A DNA stretch of 64,000 nucleotides, taken from NCBI RefSeq assembly GCF_902809855.1, contig NZ_CADDWJ010000002.1, positions 930,001 to 994,000 on the forward strand. The letters run 5' to 3'. Of this stretch, positions 36,790 to 47,401 are shown in pieces; positions within the stretch are counted from its first letter, which is position 1; each line of letters begins with the position of its first letter. The notes under the pieces are model-generated. The model searched no databases. It was not told where the DNA came from and saw only the letters and a program-made list of their open reading frames with translations. Position numbers and translations under genes: made by a program. The DNA is from Acinetobacter sp. Marseille-Q1618. GTDB lineage: Bacteria; Pseudomonadota; Gammaproteobacteria; Pseudomonadales; Moraxellaceae.

Positions 36790-36820
36790 AAAAAACCCCG
36801 CAATAAGCGGGGTTCTTTTT
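36790..36820 (-). terminator. Intrinsic terminator of fadBA
   Basis: The stem AACCCCGC/GCGGGGTT (36794-36801, 36807-36814) has a 5-base loop. The minus strand ends in a T-run. Confidence 0.93.
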
Positions 36821-36836
36821 CTCACGTATTTAAATC

Positions 36837-38009
<1,173 letters not shown>

Positions 38010-38021
38010 TCACGTTGCTCC

Positions 38022-40175
38022 TTAACCGTAGAATTTTTTGTTGTTAGCAGCCATGTCGCGCAACATTTGTGGCGCTTCATAAGCTTTACCTAAGTGTGCA
38101 TATTTGTCGCAAAGCGCAACGTATTCAGCAACACCTGTTTGGTCGATATAACGGCATGGACCACCACGGAATGGAGGGAAACCTACACCCATGATCATCG
38201 CCATATCTGCTTCAGAAGCCGTTGCTACGATGTTGTCTTCTAGGCAACGTACTGTTTCGTTACAGAATGCAAGCATCATGCGGTCAACGATTTCTTGTGG
38301 ATCAAACTCATGCTTTTCAGTTGTTGCCATTGTTGCAACAAGTTCATATGCCGTTGGATCAACAGTTTTGGCTTTTTTGCCTTTACGATCTAACTCATAT
38401 TTGTAGAAACCAACGTCATTTTTTTGACCAAGACGTTTGTTTTCATACATGATTTCGATCGCACCTTTGAAGTCTGGCTTCATACGGTCAGGGAAACCTT
38501 CTGCCATTACTTCTGCACCATGCACACCTGTATCGATACCGACAACATCGATCAAGTAAGCAGGACCCATTGGCCAGCCGAATTTTTCCATCACTTTGTC
38601 GACTTGTTGGAAGTCAGCACCATCTTTCAGAAGAAGGTCAAATGCACCAAAGTAAGGGAACAATACACGGTTAACAAGGAAACCTGGGCAGTCATTCACC
38701 ACGATCGGTGTTTTACCCATTTTTTGCGCTAAAACAACAGTCGTTGCAATGGCTTCTTCAGAAGTTTTCTCACCACGGATCACTTCCACCAAAGGCATCA
38801 TGTGAACAGGGTTAAAGAAGTGCATACCTACGAAGTTTTCAGGACGAGCCAATGCATTTGCAAGACGTGTAATTGAAATCGTCGACGTATTTGATGCAAT
38901 GATCGTGTTTTCACGTACTTTTGCTTCTGTGTCTTTTAATACAGCTTCTTTAATTTTTGGATTTTCAGTCACTGCTTCAATCACGATGTCCACTTCTTTA
39001 AACTCATCGTAGCTTAAAGTTGGACGGATACGTGCAAGGGTTTCACCCATTTTTGCAGGTGTCATCTTTTTACGTTCAACTTGTTTAGTCAACAATTTGT
39101 TCGCTTCAGACATACCCAATGCAAGTTGTGGGTTACCGATGTCTTTCATGATGATCGGTGTGCCTTTGCTTGCCGCTTGGTAAGCAATACCACCACCCAT
39201 GATGCCCGCACCAAGAACAGCCGCTTGGTTTACAGGATGTGCACCTTTTTCATGTTTTTTCGATGCTTTTTTCACAACTTGGTCATTGATGAATAAACCA
39301 ATCAATGCGCCTGCTTGTGGCGTTACTGCAGCTTTAGCAAATGCTTCAGCTTCAACTTTTAACGCTTCATCACGTTTTTGGCTAACACCCGCTTGAAGTG
39401 AATCAAGAAGAAGTTTTGGTGCAGGGTATTGTGCAGGATTTGCTTTTGCCAGTACCACACCTTTAGATGAATTAAACGCCATCATTTGTTCAAGCATGTC
39501 GAGTTTAACAGGCTCTAATTTTTCTTGACGTTTTGCTTTCCAGTCTAAACGGCCAGAGATAGCTTGTTTTACAAGATCAATCGCAGCTTCTTGTAATTTA
39601 TCAGCAGCAACAACAGCATCTACAGCACCATCTTTTAATGCAGCATCAGGACGTTTGTTGGCAGATGTTGCAATCCACTCAACTGCATTGTCGATACCGA
39701 TCACACGGCTTAAACGAACAGTACCACCGAAACCAGGAATGATCCCGAGTTTAACTTCAGGTAAGCCTACGGTTGCAGCTTCTGACATCACACGATAGTC
39801 ACAAACTAAACACATTTCAAAACCACCGCCTAATGCGATGCCATTGATTGCAGCAACTTTAGGAATTTCTAAATCTTCAAAAGCATTGAAAATGTCGTGT
39901 ACAGGCATCGCCCAATCGACAATGGCTTGTTCGCCTTGTGCAAAGTTTTCACCAAATTCAGTGATGTCTGCACCCACGATAAATGTAGATTTGCCACTTG
40001 TTACGATTAAGCCTTTTATTTCGCTGTTATTTTTTACAGCTTCGATAGCAGCTTTAAAGTCTTCAAGCGTTGCACGGTTGAATTTGTTAACCGACTCACC
40101 TTGTAAGTCAAAGCGGAATTCTGCAATTCCGTCCGAAAGCATTTGGACGGTAATGGCATTGCCAGCGTGGATCAT
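38022..40175 (-). CDS. fadB: Fatty-acid oxidation complex alpha subunit (FadB)
   Basis: This 717-residue bifunctional enoyl-CoA hydratase / 3-hydroxyacyl-CoA dehydrogenase also carries isomerase activity. The N-terminal crotonase domain has [31 protein letters not shown] (first catalytic Glu region) and [19 protein letters not shown] (second Glu). The NAD Rossmann domain follows with [15 protein letters not shown], then the dehydrogenase motif [14 protein letters not shown], and [13 protein letters not shown]. It forms a heterotetramer with FadA. The start is preceded by GGAGAT. Confidence 0.98.
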   Translation of the reverse strand: MIHAGNAITVQMLSDGIAEFRFDLQGESVNKFNRATLEDFKAAIEAVKNNSEIKGLIVTSGKSTFIVGADITEFGENFAQGEQAIVDWAMPVHDIFNAFEDLEIPKVAAINGIALGGGFEMCLVCDYRVMSEAATVGLPEVKLGIIPGFGGTVRLSRVIGIDNAVEWIATSANKRPDAALKDGAVDAVVAADKLQEAAIDLVKQAISGRLDWKAKRQEKLEPVKLDMLEQMMAFNSSKGVVLAKANPAQYPAPKLLLDSLQAGVSQKRDEALKVEAEAFAKAAVTPQAGALIGLFINDQVVKKASKKHEKGAHPVNQAAVLGAGIMGGGIAYQAASKGTPIIMKDIGNPQLALGMSEANKLLTKQVERKKMTPAKMGETLARIRPTLSYDEFKEVDIVIEAVTENPKIKEAVLKDTEAKVRENTIIASNTSTISITRLANALARPENFVGMHFFNPVHMMPLVEVIRGEKTSEEAIATTVVLAQKMGKTPIVVNDCPGFLVNRVLFPYFGAFDLLLKDGADFQQVDKVMEKFGWPMGPAYLIDVVGIDTGVHGAEVMAEGFPDRMKPDFKGAIEIMYENKRLGQKNDVGFYKYELDRKGKKAKTVDPTAYELVATMATTEKHEFDPQEIVDRMMLAFCNETVRCLEDNIVATASEADMAMIMGVGFPPFRGGPCRYIDQTGVAEYVALCDKYAHLGKAYEAPQMLRDMAANNKKFYG

Positions 40176-40608
40176 GCCCTGATCTCCTTTTTTTGGAGGA
40201 CTTCTAAGTTGATGTTTTGAAGTGCGTGTGTGTTTTTTCTACACACATTTCGACTTCTCTAATCTTACGATAACTATATCCAAAAATAACCTAACAAGTT
40301 GTATCAAGCCGTGACGCAAGGGTCATGAATTTTTTTATACTTTTTAATTGTAGTTGAAATTATGGTTAAGTTGTGGAATAGCTTTCTAGTTTTAATAGCT
40401 TATTTTTATTGCAAATTTATGGGTTTTAAAAATGAATTTAAGGTTTTTTCTACATGCAATACTGGATATTTATTTATCTTGTGCCAGTCATTTAGGTCAA
40501 TATCAGATACAAAAATAATGTCTTTTTATTAAGAAAATCTAAAAATTAAATTGTACTTTTTTTGTGACATATATATTATTTTATGCTCAATAACGAGAAT
40601 TATGTTGA
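40176..40608. other. Gene-free region between fadB and the lipoprotein gene (433 bases)
   Basis: Divergent promoters for fadBA and the lipoprotein gene must be here. The only clear structure is TGTGTGT/ACACACA with a 7-base pyrimidine loop (40227-40247), about 50 bases upstream of fadB, which could be an operator. Otherwise it is AT-rich and unremarkable. Confidence 0.55.
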
Positions 40609-41595
40609 ATGAAAATGCCAGTAAAAAAATTATTGCTTTCTATGGTCGCTACCTCATTAATTTTAACAGGCTGCGGGGGCGGCGGTGGAAGTGACTCAGA
40701 TGATCATTATTCATCAGAATCAAAAGATTCTCTTGCAAATGGTACACGCTACTATTATGTAAATTATTCTACTTCTCACATAACGGATAAATTCAAGGTC
40801 TCGTATGTTGAAGTTCAAAATAAACAGTTTAAAGACTTACTCAGTAATAAAGCATTAAATCATTACATATTGACTGAAACGAAGCTCTATACGCCGAATG
40901 ATATTGCACAAAGAACGATTGACTTAGATGGTTTAACACATTGGACACTAAATTTGATTGGTAATGTTAAATCAGATTGGCGGTTAGAAAAGGTTAATTT
41001 ATCTGGTCGCAATATGTTTGATACGGTATTACCTGGTTATCGTCAGCTCGGTTTTGATCAAGAAAATACTTATGCTAATGCTCGAGTTTTCTTAAATGCC
41101 TATGGAAAAGAAAAATTTCCAAATGGTAGTAGTTGTTATCGAATTGTGTCACAAAAAAATCTTGTAGATTCGTTAAGTTTTGATGTCGGTGCTGATTATG
41201 AAATTAATCAGTCTTTCGAAGATTTTGATGATGACAATATGATGTATGTTGACGGTTTAAATGCCGAAAATAATGGTCTAAGTTATCGCTACGCAAGTGG
41301 AATCTGGCAGTCAATTCCTTGGTCAACAATTTATGATCTTGATTTTGGAATTAACCCGAATGAAGGTACTGCAGTTGAATTTCAAAATAAACTGTATCAA
41401 GCTGAATTTACACCAAATATTGAAAAGAAATCAGCCCAAGAGTATAAGATTTTAGGTGAATTGCTTACTACAAATATGGATAAACAGAAAAAACGTGAGA
41501 TTCAATTACGTATGGCAAGTATCCAATCAGGTTGCTACATCTATAATGAAACTGCAGCAAAATCTTTGGTTAGCTTAAAAGCCTTAGATTGGTAA
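40609..41595 (+). CDS. Lipoprotein of unknown function
   Basis: This 328-residue protein has a lipoprotein signal peptide: basic MKMPVKK, hydrophobic core, lipobox LTGC at ~19-22, then a flexible GGGGGSDSDD linker. Ser/Asp after the Cys-Gly run does not match the inner-membrane retention rule, so outer-membrane placement is likely. The body is polar and mixed alpha/beta, with Tyr- and Asn-rich segments (GTRYYYVNYSTS, FDDDNMMYVDG, SYRYASGIWQSIPW) and no enzyme motif that I recognise. It is a single-gene unit, closed by a strong terminator. Confidence 0.78.
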   Translation: MKMPVKKLLLSMVATSLILTGCGGGGGSDSDDHYSSESKDSLANGTRYYYVNYSTSHITDKFKVSYVEVQNKQFKDLLSNKALNHYILTETKLYTPNDIAQRTIDLDGLTHWTLNLIGNVKSDWRLEKVNLSGRNMFDTVLPGYRQLGFDQENTYANARVFLNAYGKEKFPNGSSCYRIVSQKNLVDSLSFDVGADYEINQSFEDFDDDNMMYVDGLNAENNGLSYRYASGIWQSIPWSTIYDLDFGINPNEGTAVEFQNKLYQAEFTPNIEKKSAQEYKILGELLTTNMDKQKKREIQLRMASIQSGCYIYNETAAKSLVSLKALDW

Positions 41596-41632
41596 TATTT
41601 TAATCATTAAATTATGATGAAATTTTGAAATA

Positions 41633-41668
41633 AAATCCTCATTTCTAAGCCTAGAAATGAGGATTTTT
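41633..41668 (+). terminator. Intrinsic terminator of the lipoprotein gene
   Basis: A 15-bp perfect stem (41633-41647, 41652-41666) with a 4-base loop is followed by a T-run. Confidence 0.93.
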
Positions 41669-41812
41669 AAATTTATTCTCTCTGGGTGAGAAAATAACTA
41701 AGTTTTAATTTTTTAGTTTTGCTAAAATTTGTATACTTTGGGTTTAATATTTTGAACTCTTGTCTTCGTTTATGATGAAAGACACCCCCTGAATATTTGA
41801 AAAGAGTACGTT

Positions 41813-42730
41813 ATGATTAAATGGATCATATTGGCGATTTTTGTGATTTCAGCGCTGTATATTCAAAATCGCGGAAAAGTGCGTCATTCGTTTTATCGTC
41901 AATTTTTTGACCATTCTACGCTCCTCGCACCAATTAACTTCTTAATGTATATGTTTTCGAAAGTACCGAACCAACCCTATATCGAAACACAATATTTTAA
42001 AGACTTAAAAGTACTTGATGATAACTGGGAAATGATTCGAGATGAAGCTCAAGCTTTGTATGCGCAAGGTGGAATTAAAGCTTCAAGTAGCTATGACGAT
42101 CTAGGTTTTAACTCATTTTTTAAAACAGGTTGGAAGCGTTTTTATCTGAAATGGTATGACTCGGCACATCCATCAGCAGCAGAACTCTGCCCTAAAACCA
42201 CTGCACTATTAAAAACCTTACCGTCAATCAAAGCGGCTATGTTTACTGAACTGGCACCAGACAGTCGTTTAGTACGTCATCGTGATCCATATGCAGGCTC
42301 ATTACGTTACCATTTAGGTTTAATGACCCCGAACGATGATCGTTGTTTTATTGATGTGGATGGTCAAAAGTACTCGTGGCGAGATGGTGAAAGTGTGGTA
42401 TTTGATGAAACTTATATTCACTATGCCGAAAATAAAACCGATCAAAATCGTATCATTTTCTTTGCAGATGTTGAGCGTCCATTAACTGCGCGTTGGATGG
42501 AAGCTTTTAATCATTGGTTTGGTAAAAAAGTTATGACTGCGGCAAGTTCGCCCAATGAGGCTGGTGATCAAACAGGTGGTTTAAATAAAGTTTTTGGTTA
42601 TGTTTATCAAATTCGGATTAAAGCCAAAGCATTGAAAAAAGCCAATCGTCAACTGTACTACTTTTTAAAATGGTTTTTGATGTTGGGTTTATTCTTCCTC
42701 ATTTTTATTCGCCCTTATGTATTTGACTAA
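41813..42730 (+). CDS. lpxO: Lipid A hydroxylase LpxO
   Basis: This 305-residue Fe(II)/2-oxoglutarate-dependent dioxygenase of the aspartyl/asparaginyl beta-hydroxylase family adds a 2-hydroxyl to a lipid A acyl chain. It has an N-terminal membrane anchor (IKWIILAIFVISALYI) and a C-terminal hydrophobic segment (FLKWFLMLGLFFLIFIRPYVF). Between them lies the catalytic domain with the HxD iron motif in RLVRHRDPYAGSLRYHLGL, and the distal His/Arg in SVVFDETYIHYAENKTDQNRIIFFADVERP. It acts at the cytoplasmic face of the inner membrane. In Acinetobacter, lipid A hydroxylation alters innate immune and peptide sensitivity. Confidence 0.9.
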   Translation: MIKWIILAIFVISALYIQNRGKVRHSFYRQFFDHSTLLAPINFLMYMFSKVPNQPYIETQYFKDLKVLDDNWEMIRDEAQALYAQGGIKASSSYDDLGFNSFFKTGWKRFYLKWYDSAHPSAAELCPKTTALLKTLPSIKAAMFTELAPDSRLVRHRDPYAGSLRYHLGLMTPNDDRCFIDVDGQKYSWRDGESVVFDETYIHYAENKTDQNRIIFFADVERPLTARWMEAFNHWFGKKVMTAASSPNEAGDQTGGLNKVFGYVYQIRIKAKALKKANRQLYYFLKWFLMLGLFFLIFIRPYVFD

Positions 42731-42747
42731 ATTGATCTTTATCATTG

Positions 42748-42771
42748 AAACGCCTTTCGGGGCGTTTTTTT
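42748..42771 (+). terminator. Intrinsic terminator of lpxO
   Basis: The stem AAACGCC/GGCGTTT with a 6-base loop is followed by seven T. Confidence 0.93.
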
Positions 42772-42881
42772 ATGAATTTTTATCACTTTAAAACCCACAT
42801 AAATGAATAACAATTATCCACTTGAGTGCGCCTAAAAAACTGCTAAATTTTTAAGACAAAGCAATAAGATGGAATCTGTAC

Positions 42882-43505
42882 ATGTTTAAAAATTTAGCCT
42901 CTGAAGTCATGGGAACAAGTGATATTGGGGTCATTGTTGAACCACATGAGTTTAATAAAACCGATATTGATGATTATATTTTTCATGAAGATAACGAAAA
43001 GATTTTCTTTGTGATCAAAAGTAAAACGGATGAATATTGTTTTACCAATGTTGCGTTTATGCATCTAGATGGTAAAAGTGCCATGAGTAAAAAACGGATG
43101 TTGTATCGTTATTTATATAAGCATCATCCAATCAAAAATGTACTGCTTGAAACAGCGGGTACAGTCGATTTGGATGCAGAAATCAAATTTCAATTGGGTG
43201 AGCAAACTTTCTCGATTGATATTGATAAAAAACAAATTGAAAAAATACGTGATTTGTACAAGGCTTTATTTACCATCGGTGAAACCTGTCGAGAGATCAA
43301 TCGTAAGCGTAATATTTTGCTGCAAAGCAATGAAAATGTGCAGAAAATGTTTAATCTACGTGAACTGAGTGAACAGGTGATTTTAAATTTACCTGAAATT
43401 ATCAATCAGACTTCACATCAAGTTGAAGACTATGCCAATCAACGTATTAAAGAAATTGAAAATTACGATTTCTCTGAAATTTTTGAGCGTTATTTAAAAA
43501 ATTAA
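42882..43505 (+). CDS. YvbH-like bacterial PH-domain protein
   Basis: This 207-residue protein begins ASEVMGTSDIGVIVEP, followed by a YvbH/bPH-type beta domain (ENEKIFFVIKSKTDEYCFTN-like segment, then YRYLYKHHPIKNVLLETAGTVDLDAEIKF). Residues ~125-207 are helical and charged. There is no signal peptide. PH-fold proteins of this group are widespread in Firmicutes and some Gammaproteobacteria and have no settled function; some are stress-induced. It is a single-gene unit with its own terminator, upstream of a second PH-like gene. Confidence 0.82.
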   Translation: MFKNLASEVMGTSDIGVIVEPHEFNKTDIDDYIFHEDNEKIFFVIKSKTDEYCFTNVAFMHLDGKSAMSKKRMLYRYLYKHHPIKNVLLETAGTVDLDAEIKFQLGEQTFSIDIDKKQIEKIRDLYKALFTIGETCREINRKRNILLQSNENVQKMFNLRELSEQVILNLPEIINQTSHQVEDYANQRIKEIENYDFSEIFERYLKN

Positions 43506-43528
43506 GTATTCAATAGAACCTAATGAAG

Positions 43529-43549
43529 ATGCCCGAAAGGGCATTTTTT
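43529..43549 (+). terminator. Intrinsic terminator of the YvbH-like gene
   Basis: The stem ATGCCC/GGGCAT with a GAAA tetraloop is followed by six T. Confidence 0.92.
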
Positions 43550-43632
43550 ATATTTTAAATGGTAGATACGGACTTAAATAAACCCATGAAAATATTAAGG
43601 GATTTGGGTAGAATAGAGGTATTGAATATTTG

Positions 43633-44088
43633 ATGATGCCAATAGAGCAAAACAACATGCAGACATTTCGAAGTAAAATTGATTGGTGGGTTTTAGGTTT
43701 TATTATTGCCATGACGGGGTTGTTACTACAGCTTTTGGTGACCATGTATGCTAAGGGGACGATGCAGGAATATACCGAACATACCGCAGTGTATATCCTA
43801 ACCATTGCTGTACTGTGGTGGCCTATATTAAATACACGTTATGTCGTGCAAGAAGATACTTTAATCATCCATTGTCTGTTGTTTAAATGGGTGATTCCTG
43901 TCGTAAGTATTGAAAAAATAACTAAAACTAATCATTCGATTTCCTCTCCTGCGTTGTCTTTAAATCGTTTAAAAATTGAATATTTAAAAGAGGGTAAATC
44001 CAAATATATTTTAGTTTCTCCTCGAAACCAGCAAGGCTTTTGCCAAGCATTACAGCAGAAAAATTCCAAGATAGAAGCGACTGTATAA
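43633..44088 (+). CDS. Two-helix membrane protein with bPH_4-like domain
   Basis: This protein has about 151 residues from the ATG at 43633; a TTG (43630) and ATGs at 43636 and 43657 are in frame, and the ribosome site is not decisive. Two membrane segments (WWVLGFIIAMTGLLLQLLVTMY and TAVYILTIAVLWWPIL) are followed by the PH-like module TRYVVQEDTLIIHCLLFKWVIPVVSIEKI...LSLNRLKIEY, which fits the bPH_4 (DUF1200) family. The C-terminus contains a conserved SPRNQQGFCQAL segment. The function is unknown; it may be a membrane-surface sensor or scaffold. Confidence 0.78.
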   Translation: MMPIEQNNMQTFRSKIDWWVLGFIIAMTGLLLQLLVTMYAKGTMQEYTEHTAVYILTIAVLWWPILNTRYVVQEDTLIIHCLLFKWVIPVVSIEKITKTNHSISSPALSLNRLKIEYLKEGKSKYILVSPRNQQGFCQALQQKNSKIEATV

Positions 44089-44300
44089 AAGATTTTCTAA
44101 ATCAACATTTTGTAATAATACAGCTTATTTAAGCGCTAAATTTAGCTTTATAAGCTCCGAATATTTTAAGAGCTGTTTTAAAAAATACTGGATTGGTATC
44201 CAAAATAGAAAAGTGTGATCTAGCAATGAGTCTGTTCAAGCCTTGATAAAGCATCTAAATTTTTCATATTGAATCAAAATGATTATTTAGGATTTTAAAA

Positions 44301-45197
44301 ATGAAAAGTACGATATTAGTTGCACATGAATATGGCTCATCAGATGTGCTTGAGTTTCAGCAAGTTGAATTACCTGAACTTGCAACAGGAATGGCACGTA
44401 TTCAAGTGAAAGCTGCGGGTATTAATCCTATTGATGCACGTCGTATGACAGGCGAGTTTAAACATTCGGCATTGCCACAAACTTTCGGTACTGAGTTTAG
44501 CGGTGTGATTATTGAAGTTGAAGAGAACTCTCAATGGTCTATCGGTGATGAGGTATTAGGCTCAGGCGGTGCTTTTACTCATGCCACAGTGATTGATGTG
44601 CCGATTGCTAACTTGATTAAAAAACCTAACAATATTTCATGGGCAGTAGCAGGATCATTTGCAGGTGTTGCTCAAACTGCAATGACGATTTTAAATGAAA
44701 TGGGTGAAGCCAAATCATTATTAATTCATGGTGGTGCTGGTGGTGTTGGTTCTGTCACAGTGCAGTTAGCCAAAGAAAAAGGAATGGATGTTTATGCCAC
44801 TGCATCAGAAAAAAATCAGGACTATCTCAGAAAATTAGGTGCAACTCCTGTTGTTTATGGCGATGGGCTGATAGAGCGTTTAAAAGCTGTACATCCAAAT
44901 CTATTTGATGCATCTATTGATATGGTGGGAAGTGAGGAAGCAACCCAAGCAAGTTTGGCGACAGTAAAGGCAGGCGGATTTATGGGAACAATTGCAGGAC
45001 GTAAATTATCCTCAGCATTGATTCAACCGATCTGGGTTAAGCGTAATCCTGAAAACTTAGCTTATGTGGTTAAAGGTGTTGCTGATCAACGACTAAGTTG
45101 GAAAGTAAGTCGTGAGTATCCATTTGAACAAGCAGCACAAGCATATACAGATATTTTACAAGGACATACACAAGGTAAAAGCGTGTTGATATTTTAA
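44301..45197 (+). CDS. NADP-dependent quinone-oxidoreductase-like MDR protein
   Basis: This 298-residue protein is a zinc-independent medium-chain dehydrogenase/reductase. It has the N-terminal GroES-like domain (VKAAGINPIDARRMTGEF, FGTEFSGVIIEV) and the Rossmann fold with ESLLIHGGAGGVGSVTVQLAKEKG-type loop (visible as SLLIHGGAGGVGSVTVQLAK), where the AxxGxxG-like pattern binds NADPH. Structural-zinc cysteines are absent, as in quinone oxidoreductases. It probably reduces quinones or enones in the cytoplasm. It is a single-gene unit with a terminator. Confidence 0.88.
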   Translation: MKSTILVAHEYGSSDVLEFQQVELPELATGMARIQVKAAGINPIDARRMTGEFKHSALPQTFGTEFSGVIIEVEENSQWSIGDEVLGSGGAFTHATVIDVPIANLIKKPNNISWAVAGSFAGVAQTAMTILNEMGEAKSLLIHGGAGGVGSVTVQLAKEKGMDVYATASEKNQDYLRKLGATPVVYGDGLIERLKAVHPNLFDASIDMVGSEEATQASLATVKAGGFMGTIAGRKLSSALIQPIWVKRNPENLAYVVKGVADQRLSWKVSREYPFEQAAQAYTDILQGHTQGKSVLIF

Positions 45198-45257
45198 TCG
45201 CTTGCTTGTATTAAACTCGCCATTATTTTAATTCAACAATAGCTTAGCTAAAACTTT

Positions 45258-45290
45258 AAAGCTCAACACATCTTTGTTGTTGGGCTTTAT
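45258..45290 (+). terminator. Terminator after the MDR gene
   Basis: An 11-bp stem AAAGCTCAACA/TGTTGGGCTTT (one G-T pair) with a 9-base loop. The T-run is short, so it is moderately convincing; it can also serve the convergent ATPase gene. Confidence 0.7.
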
Positions 45291-45381
45291 TACATGTGGA
45301 ATTATTAAATTAAAATAATTAAGCTTTTGATTGTTAATAATTATTTATCTATAAAAAATAATTAACTTATGCTTTTTATTT

Positions 45382-46122
45382 TTATATTTCGTGTGAACTG
45401 TTTAGGATATTTTTTAAAAAATCGCCTTTTGAATCAATCAACTCTTTGAGTAAATAATATTGATTGGTGTCTGCAAAAGTGGTTTCATATTTCGAGTTTG
45501 ACGTGATTTGCAGTAATGTTGCTTCTGGTATTGCCATAATGATTGGGGAATGCGTTGCTATAATAAATTGGCTACCTTGCTGGCTAAGTTGTAAAACGCG
45601 TTCTGCAAAGTTTATTTGATTCGCAATAGAAAGAGACGCTTCTGGCTCATCTAAAAAATACAAACTTTGATCTTTAAAACGATGAGAATAAAGCGCAATC
45701 ATTGATTCACCATGCGAAACTGTATGTAAATCACGCCCACCATAATAGGTGTTTATTTTACTTCCTCCAAAGGGTTCATTATCTAAACGACGCATTTCAC
45801 TTAAAAATGTATAAAAAGTTTCTGAACGATAGAAAAAAATATCTTTAATTTTTTTACCATTTTTAGCGATACGTAAATGCTGGGTATAGTCTAAATGAGT
45901 ATTCTCTGTACTAAAGTTAAAATTGACCGATCCTCCTTCTGCTGGACAGCCAAATTTAACAGCAAGTGCTTCGAGGATGGTTGATTTACCGACACCATTT
46001 TCACCAATAATAATCGTAATATTTTTCTTAAAGTGTAGTGGGTAGAGGTGTAAAAAAGGAAAATCATTTGGAATAGACTGAAGCAATTCAACTTTCATCA
46101 ATAATGGAGAGTTTTGTAGCAT
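45382..46122 (-). CDS. Small ABC-type AAA ATPase
   Basis: This 246-residue ATPase lacks membrane segments. Walker A is GENGVGKST, the signature is VSHGESMIALYSHRF, Walker B is LYFLDEPEASLS with the catalytic Glu intact, and the H-loop is IIATHSPIIMAI. It has the AAA_15/COG3910-type architecture of single-domain predicted ATPases, not of importer subunits. The first Met (46122) is followed by a second at ~46098 that is also possible. The gene lies 48 bases downstream of the Clp-like gene on the same strand. The role is unknown. Confidence 0.82.
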   Translation of the reverse strand: MLQNSPLLMKVELLQSIPNDFPFLHLYPLHFKKNITIIIGENGVGKSTILEALAVKFGCPAEGGSVNFNFSTENTHLDYTQHLRIAKNGKKIKDIFFYRSETFYTFLSEMRRLDNEPFGGSKINTYYGGRDLHTVSHGESMIALYSHRFKDQSLYFLDEPEASLSIANQINFAERVLQLSQQGSQFIIATHSPIIMAIPEATLLQITSNSKYETTFADTNQYYLLKELIDSKGDFLKNILNSSHEI

Positions 46123-46170
46123 AGGATTGTCTGTAAAATATACAAAAAGCGATTTTAAATTATCAGCTAC

Positions 46171-47217
46171 TTAGTCTTTCAACAGTAATTTTTCTGTATC
46201 GGCGTCTATGCGAAGAAGCATTTTTTCAGGATGCTTTAAAAAATAAAGCGCTAAAATCGGTTCAAGCTCAATACGCATTTTTCGAGCTAAATGCCGTGCG
46301 CCAAAACGAATATCATGATCTTGATAAAAATAGGCTTTTGCTGAGTCTGTCAAAATGACACTGCGTTTTTGATGTTGCAAGCGTTGATTCAATTTTGCGA
46401 GTTCAATCTCAACGAGCTGAGGTAAAGCATCCGCCTGCACGGCTTGGTAATGTAAAATGCGATCAATCCGATTTAGAAACTCAGGATCAAATTTACGATA
46501 CATAACCTTTTCAATCACCGTTTGGGTCGGTATTCGTTTTAAGCAAATATCTTGTAATTTCTTCGGTAAAAACTGCAATTTTTCTAAATAGTGTTGTGCT
46601 GCGTGTGCTCCAACATTGCTGGTCATAAAGATCATACAATTACGAAAATCAATGCTTTTTGTCCCTGCAGTTAAAGTCAGTTTTCCTGTATCTAAAATGT
46701 TCATCAAGCCACGAATCACTTCAGTGGATGCTTTTTCAAGTTCATCGAATAACATAATACCGGGGCGGGTATGTGAACCCGCAATGGCAGTTTCATCAAA
46801 TAAACTATGACCTTCTTTGGAGCCGACATAACCCGGAGGTGCGCCTGTGATTGCTGCTGCATAATGCTCTTGTGCTAAAGTGTTCATGTCGATTCGGCAA
46901 AAAGCATCAGGGCGACCATAGATTGCTTCGGCAATTAAGCGCACCGTTTCGGTTTTTCCTACGCCTGTAGGTCCAAGTAGCAGCGTCACTGAAAGTGGTT
47001 TGTCTGGTGCAGAAAAGTCTGCTTTGACCACGTGTAACATTTTTTCTATTTCATTCAGTACTGCATCTTGTCCAATAATTTTTTGACGTAACTGTTGCAT
47101 GACCTTCTGTGGTTCAAAATGAAAACGCGGTTGTCCCATCAAATGATTTTTTTCAGACTGAGTTTGGTTTGAGGGGGGTGATTTGACGAAATGAATAGCA
47201 GCATTTTCAATGGTCAT
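46171..47217 (-). CDS. Stand-alone Clp/Hsp100 D2-type AAA+ ATPase
   Basis: This 348-residue protein corresponds to only the second AAA+ module of ClpA/ClpB. It has QKIIGQDAVLNEIEKML, Walker A GPTGVGKTE, the pore-like loop GAPPGYVGSKEG, Walker B IMLFDELEKA, sensor-1 MIFMTSNVG, and the arginine-finger region FDPEFLNRIDRI. It ends with the C-terminal small D2 domain with sensor-2 RFGARHLARKM. There is no N-domain, D1 or middle coiled coil. No IGF/L ClpP-docking loop stands out, so it is more likely an unfoldase/remodeller than a ClpP partner. The partner and substrate are unknown. Confidence 0.85.
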   Translation of the reverse strand: MTIENAAIHFVKSPPSNQTQSEKNHLMGQPRFHFEPQKVMQQLRQKIIGQDAVLNEIEKMLHVVKADFSAPDKPLSVTLLLGPTGVGKTETVRLIAEAIYGRPDAFCRIDMNTLAQEHYAAAITGAPPGYVGSKEGHSLFDETAIAGSHTRPGIMLFDELEKASTEVIRGLMNILDTGKLTLTAGTKSIDFRNCMIFMTSNVGAHAAQHYLEKLQFLPKKLQDICLKRIPTQTVIEKVMYRKFDPEFLNRIDRILHYQAVQADALPQLVEIELAKLNQRLQHQKRSVILTDSAKAYFYQDHDIRFGARHLARKMRIELEPILALYFLKHPEKMLLRIDADTEKLLLKD

Positions 47218-47401
47218 TCAGCGTTGAACCTAGGAGCAATCGACATGCTCAGCATAGCAAAATTATTTTTTGATACTAATAGCTTGTAACAATCAGATCA
47301 TTGCTAAATAGTTTGACTCTACAGCGTTTATCAATAAAGCGCTTGAAATTGGATTGAAAAACATCACATCATGAGATGGAATTGAAAAGAATAGGTCGAC
47401 A

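Larger units (their letters stand above)
36361..36836. other. Stretch without an intact gene between the XRE-peptidase operon and fadA (476 bases)
   Basis: It holds, in order, the operon terminator, about 180 bases of AT-rich DNA with no recognisable content, the KTSC-domain pseudogene (36559-36784) and the fadBA terminator. The first part contains the partly repeated words CTGAGAATT (36391 and 36457 areas). Confidence 0.6.

Noticed and set aside
42809..42823. Single DnaA-box-like TTATCCACT upstream of the YvbH-like gene
   Set aside because: One imperfect box without neighbours is not meaningful.
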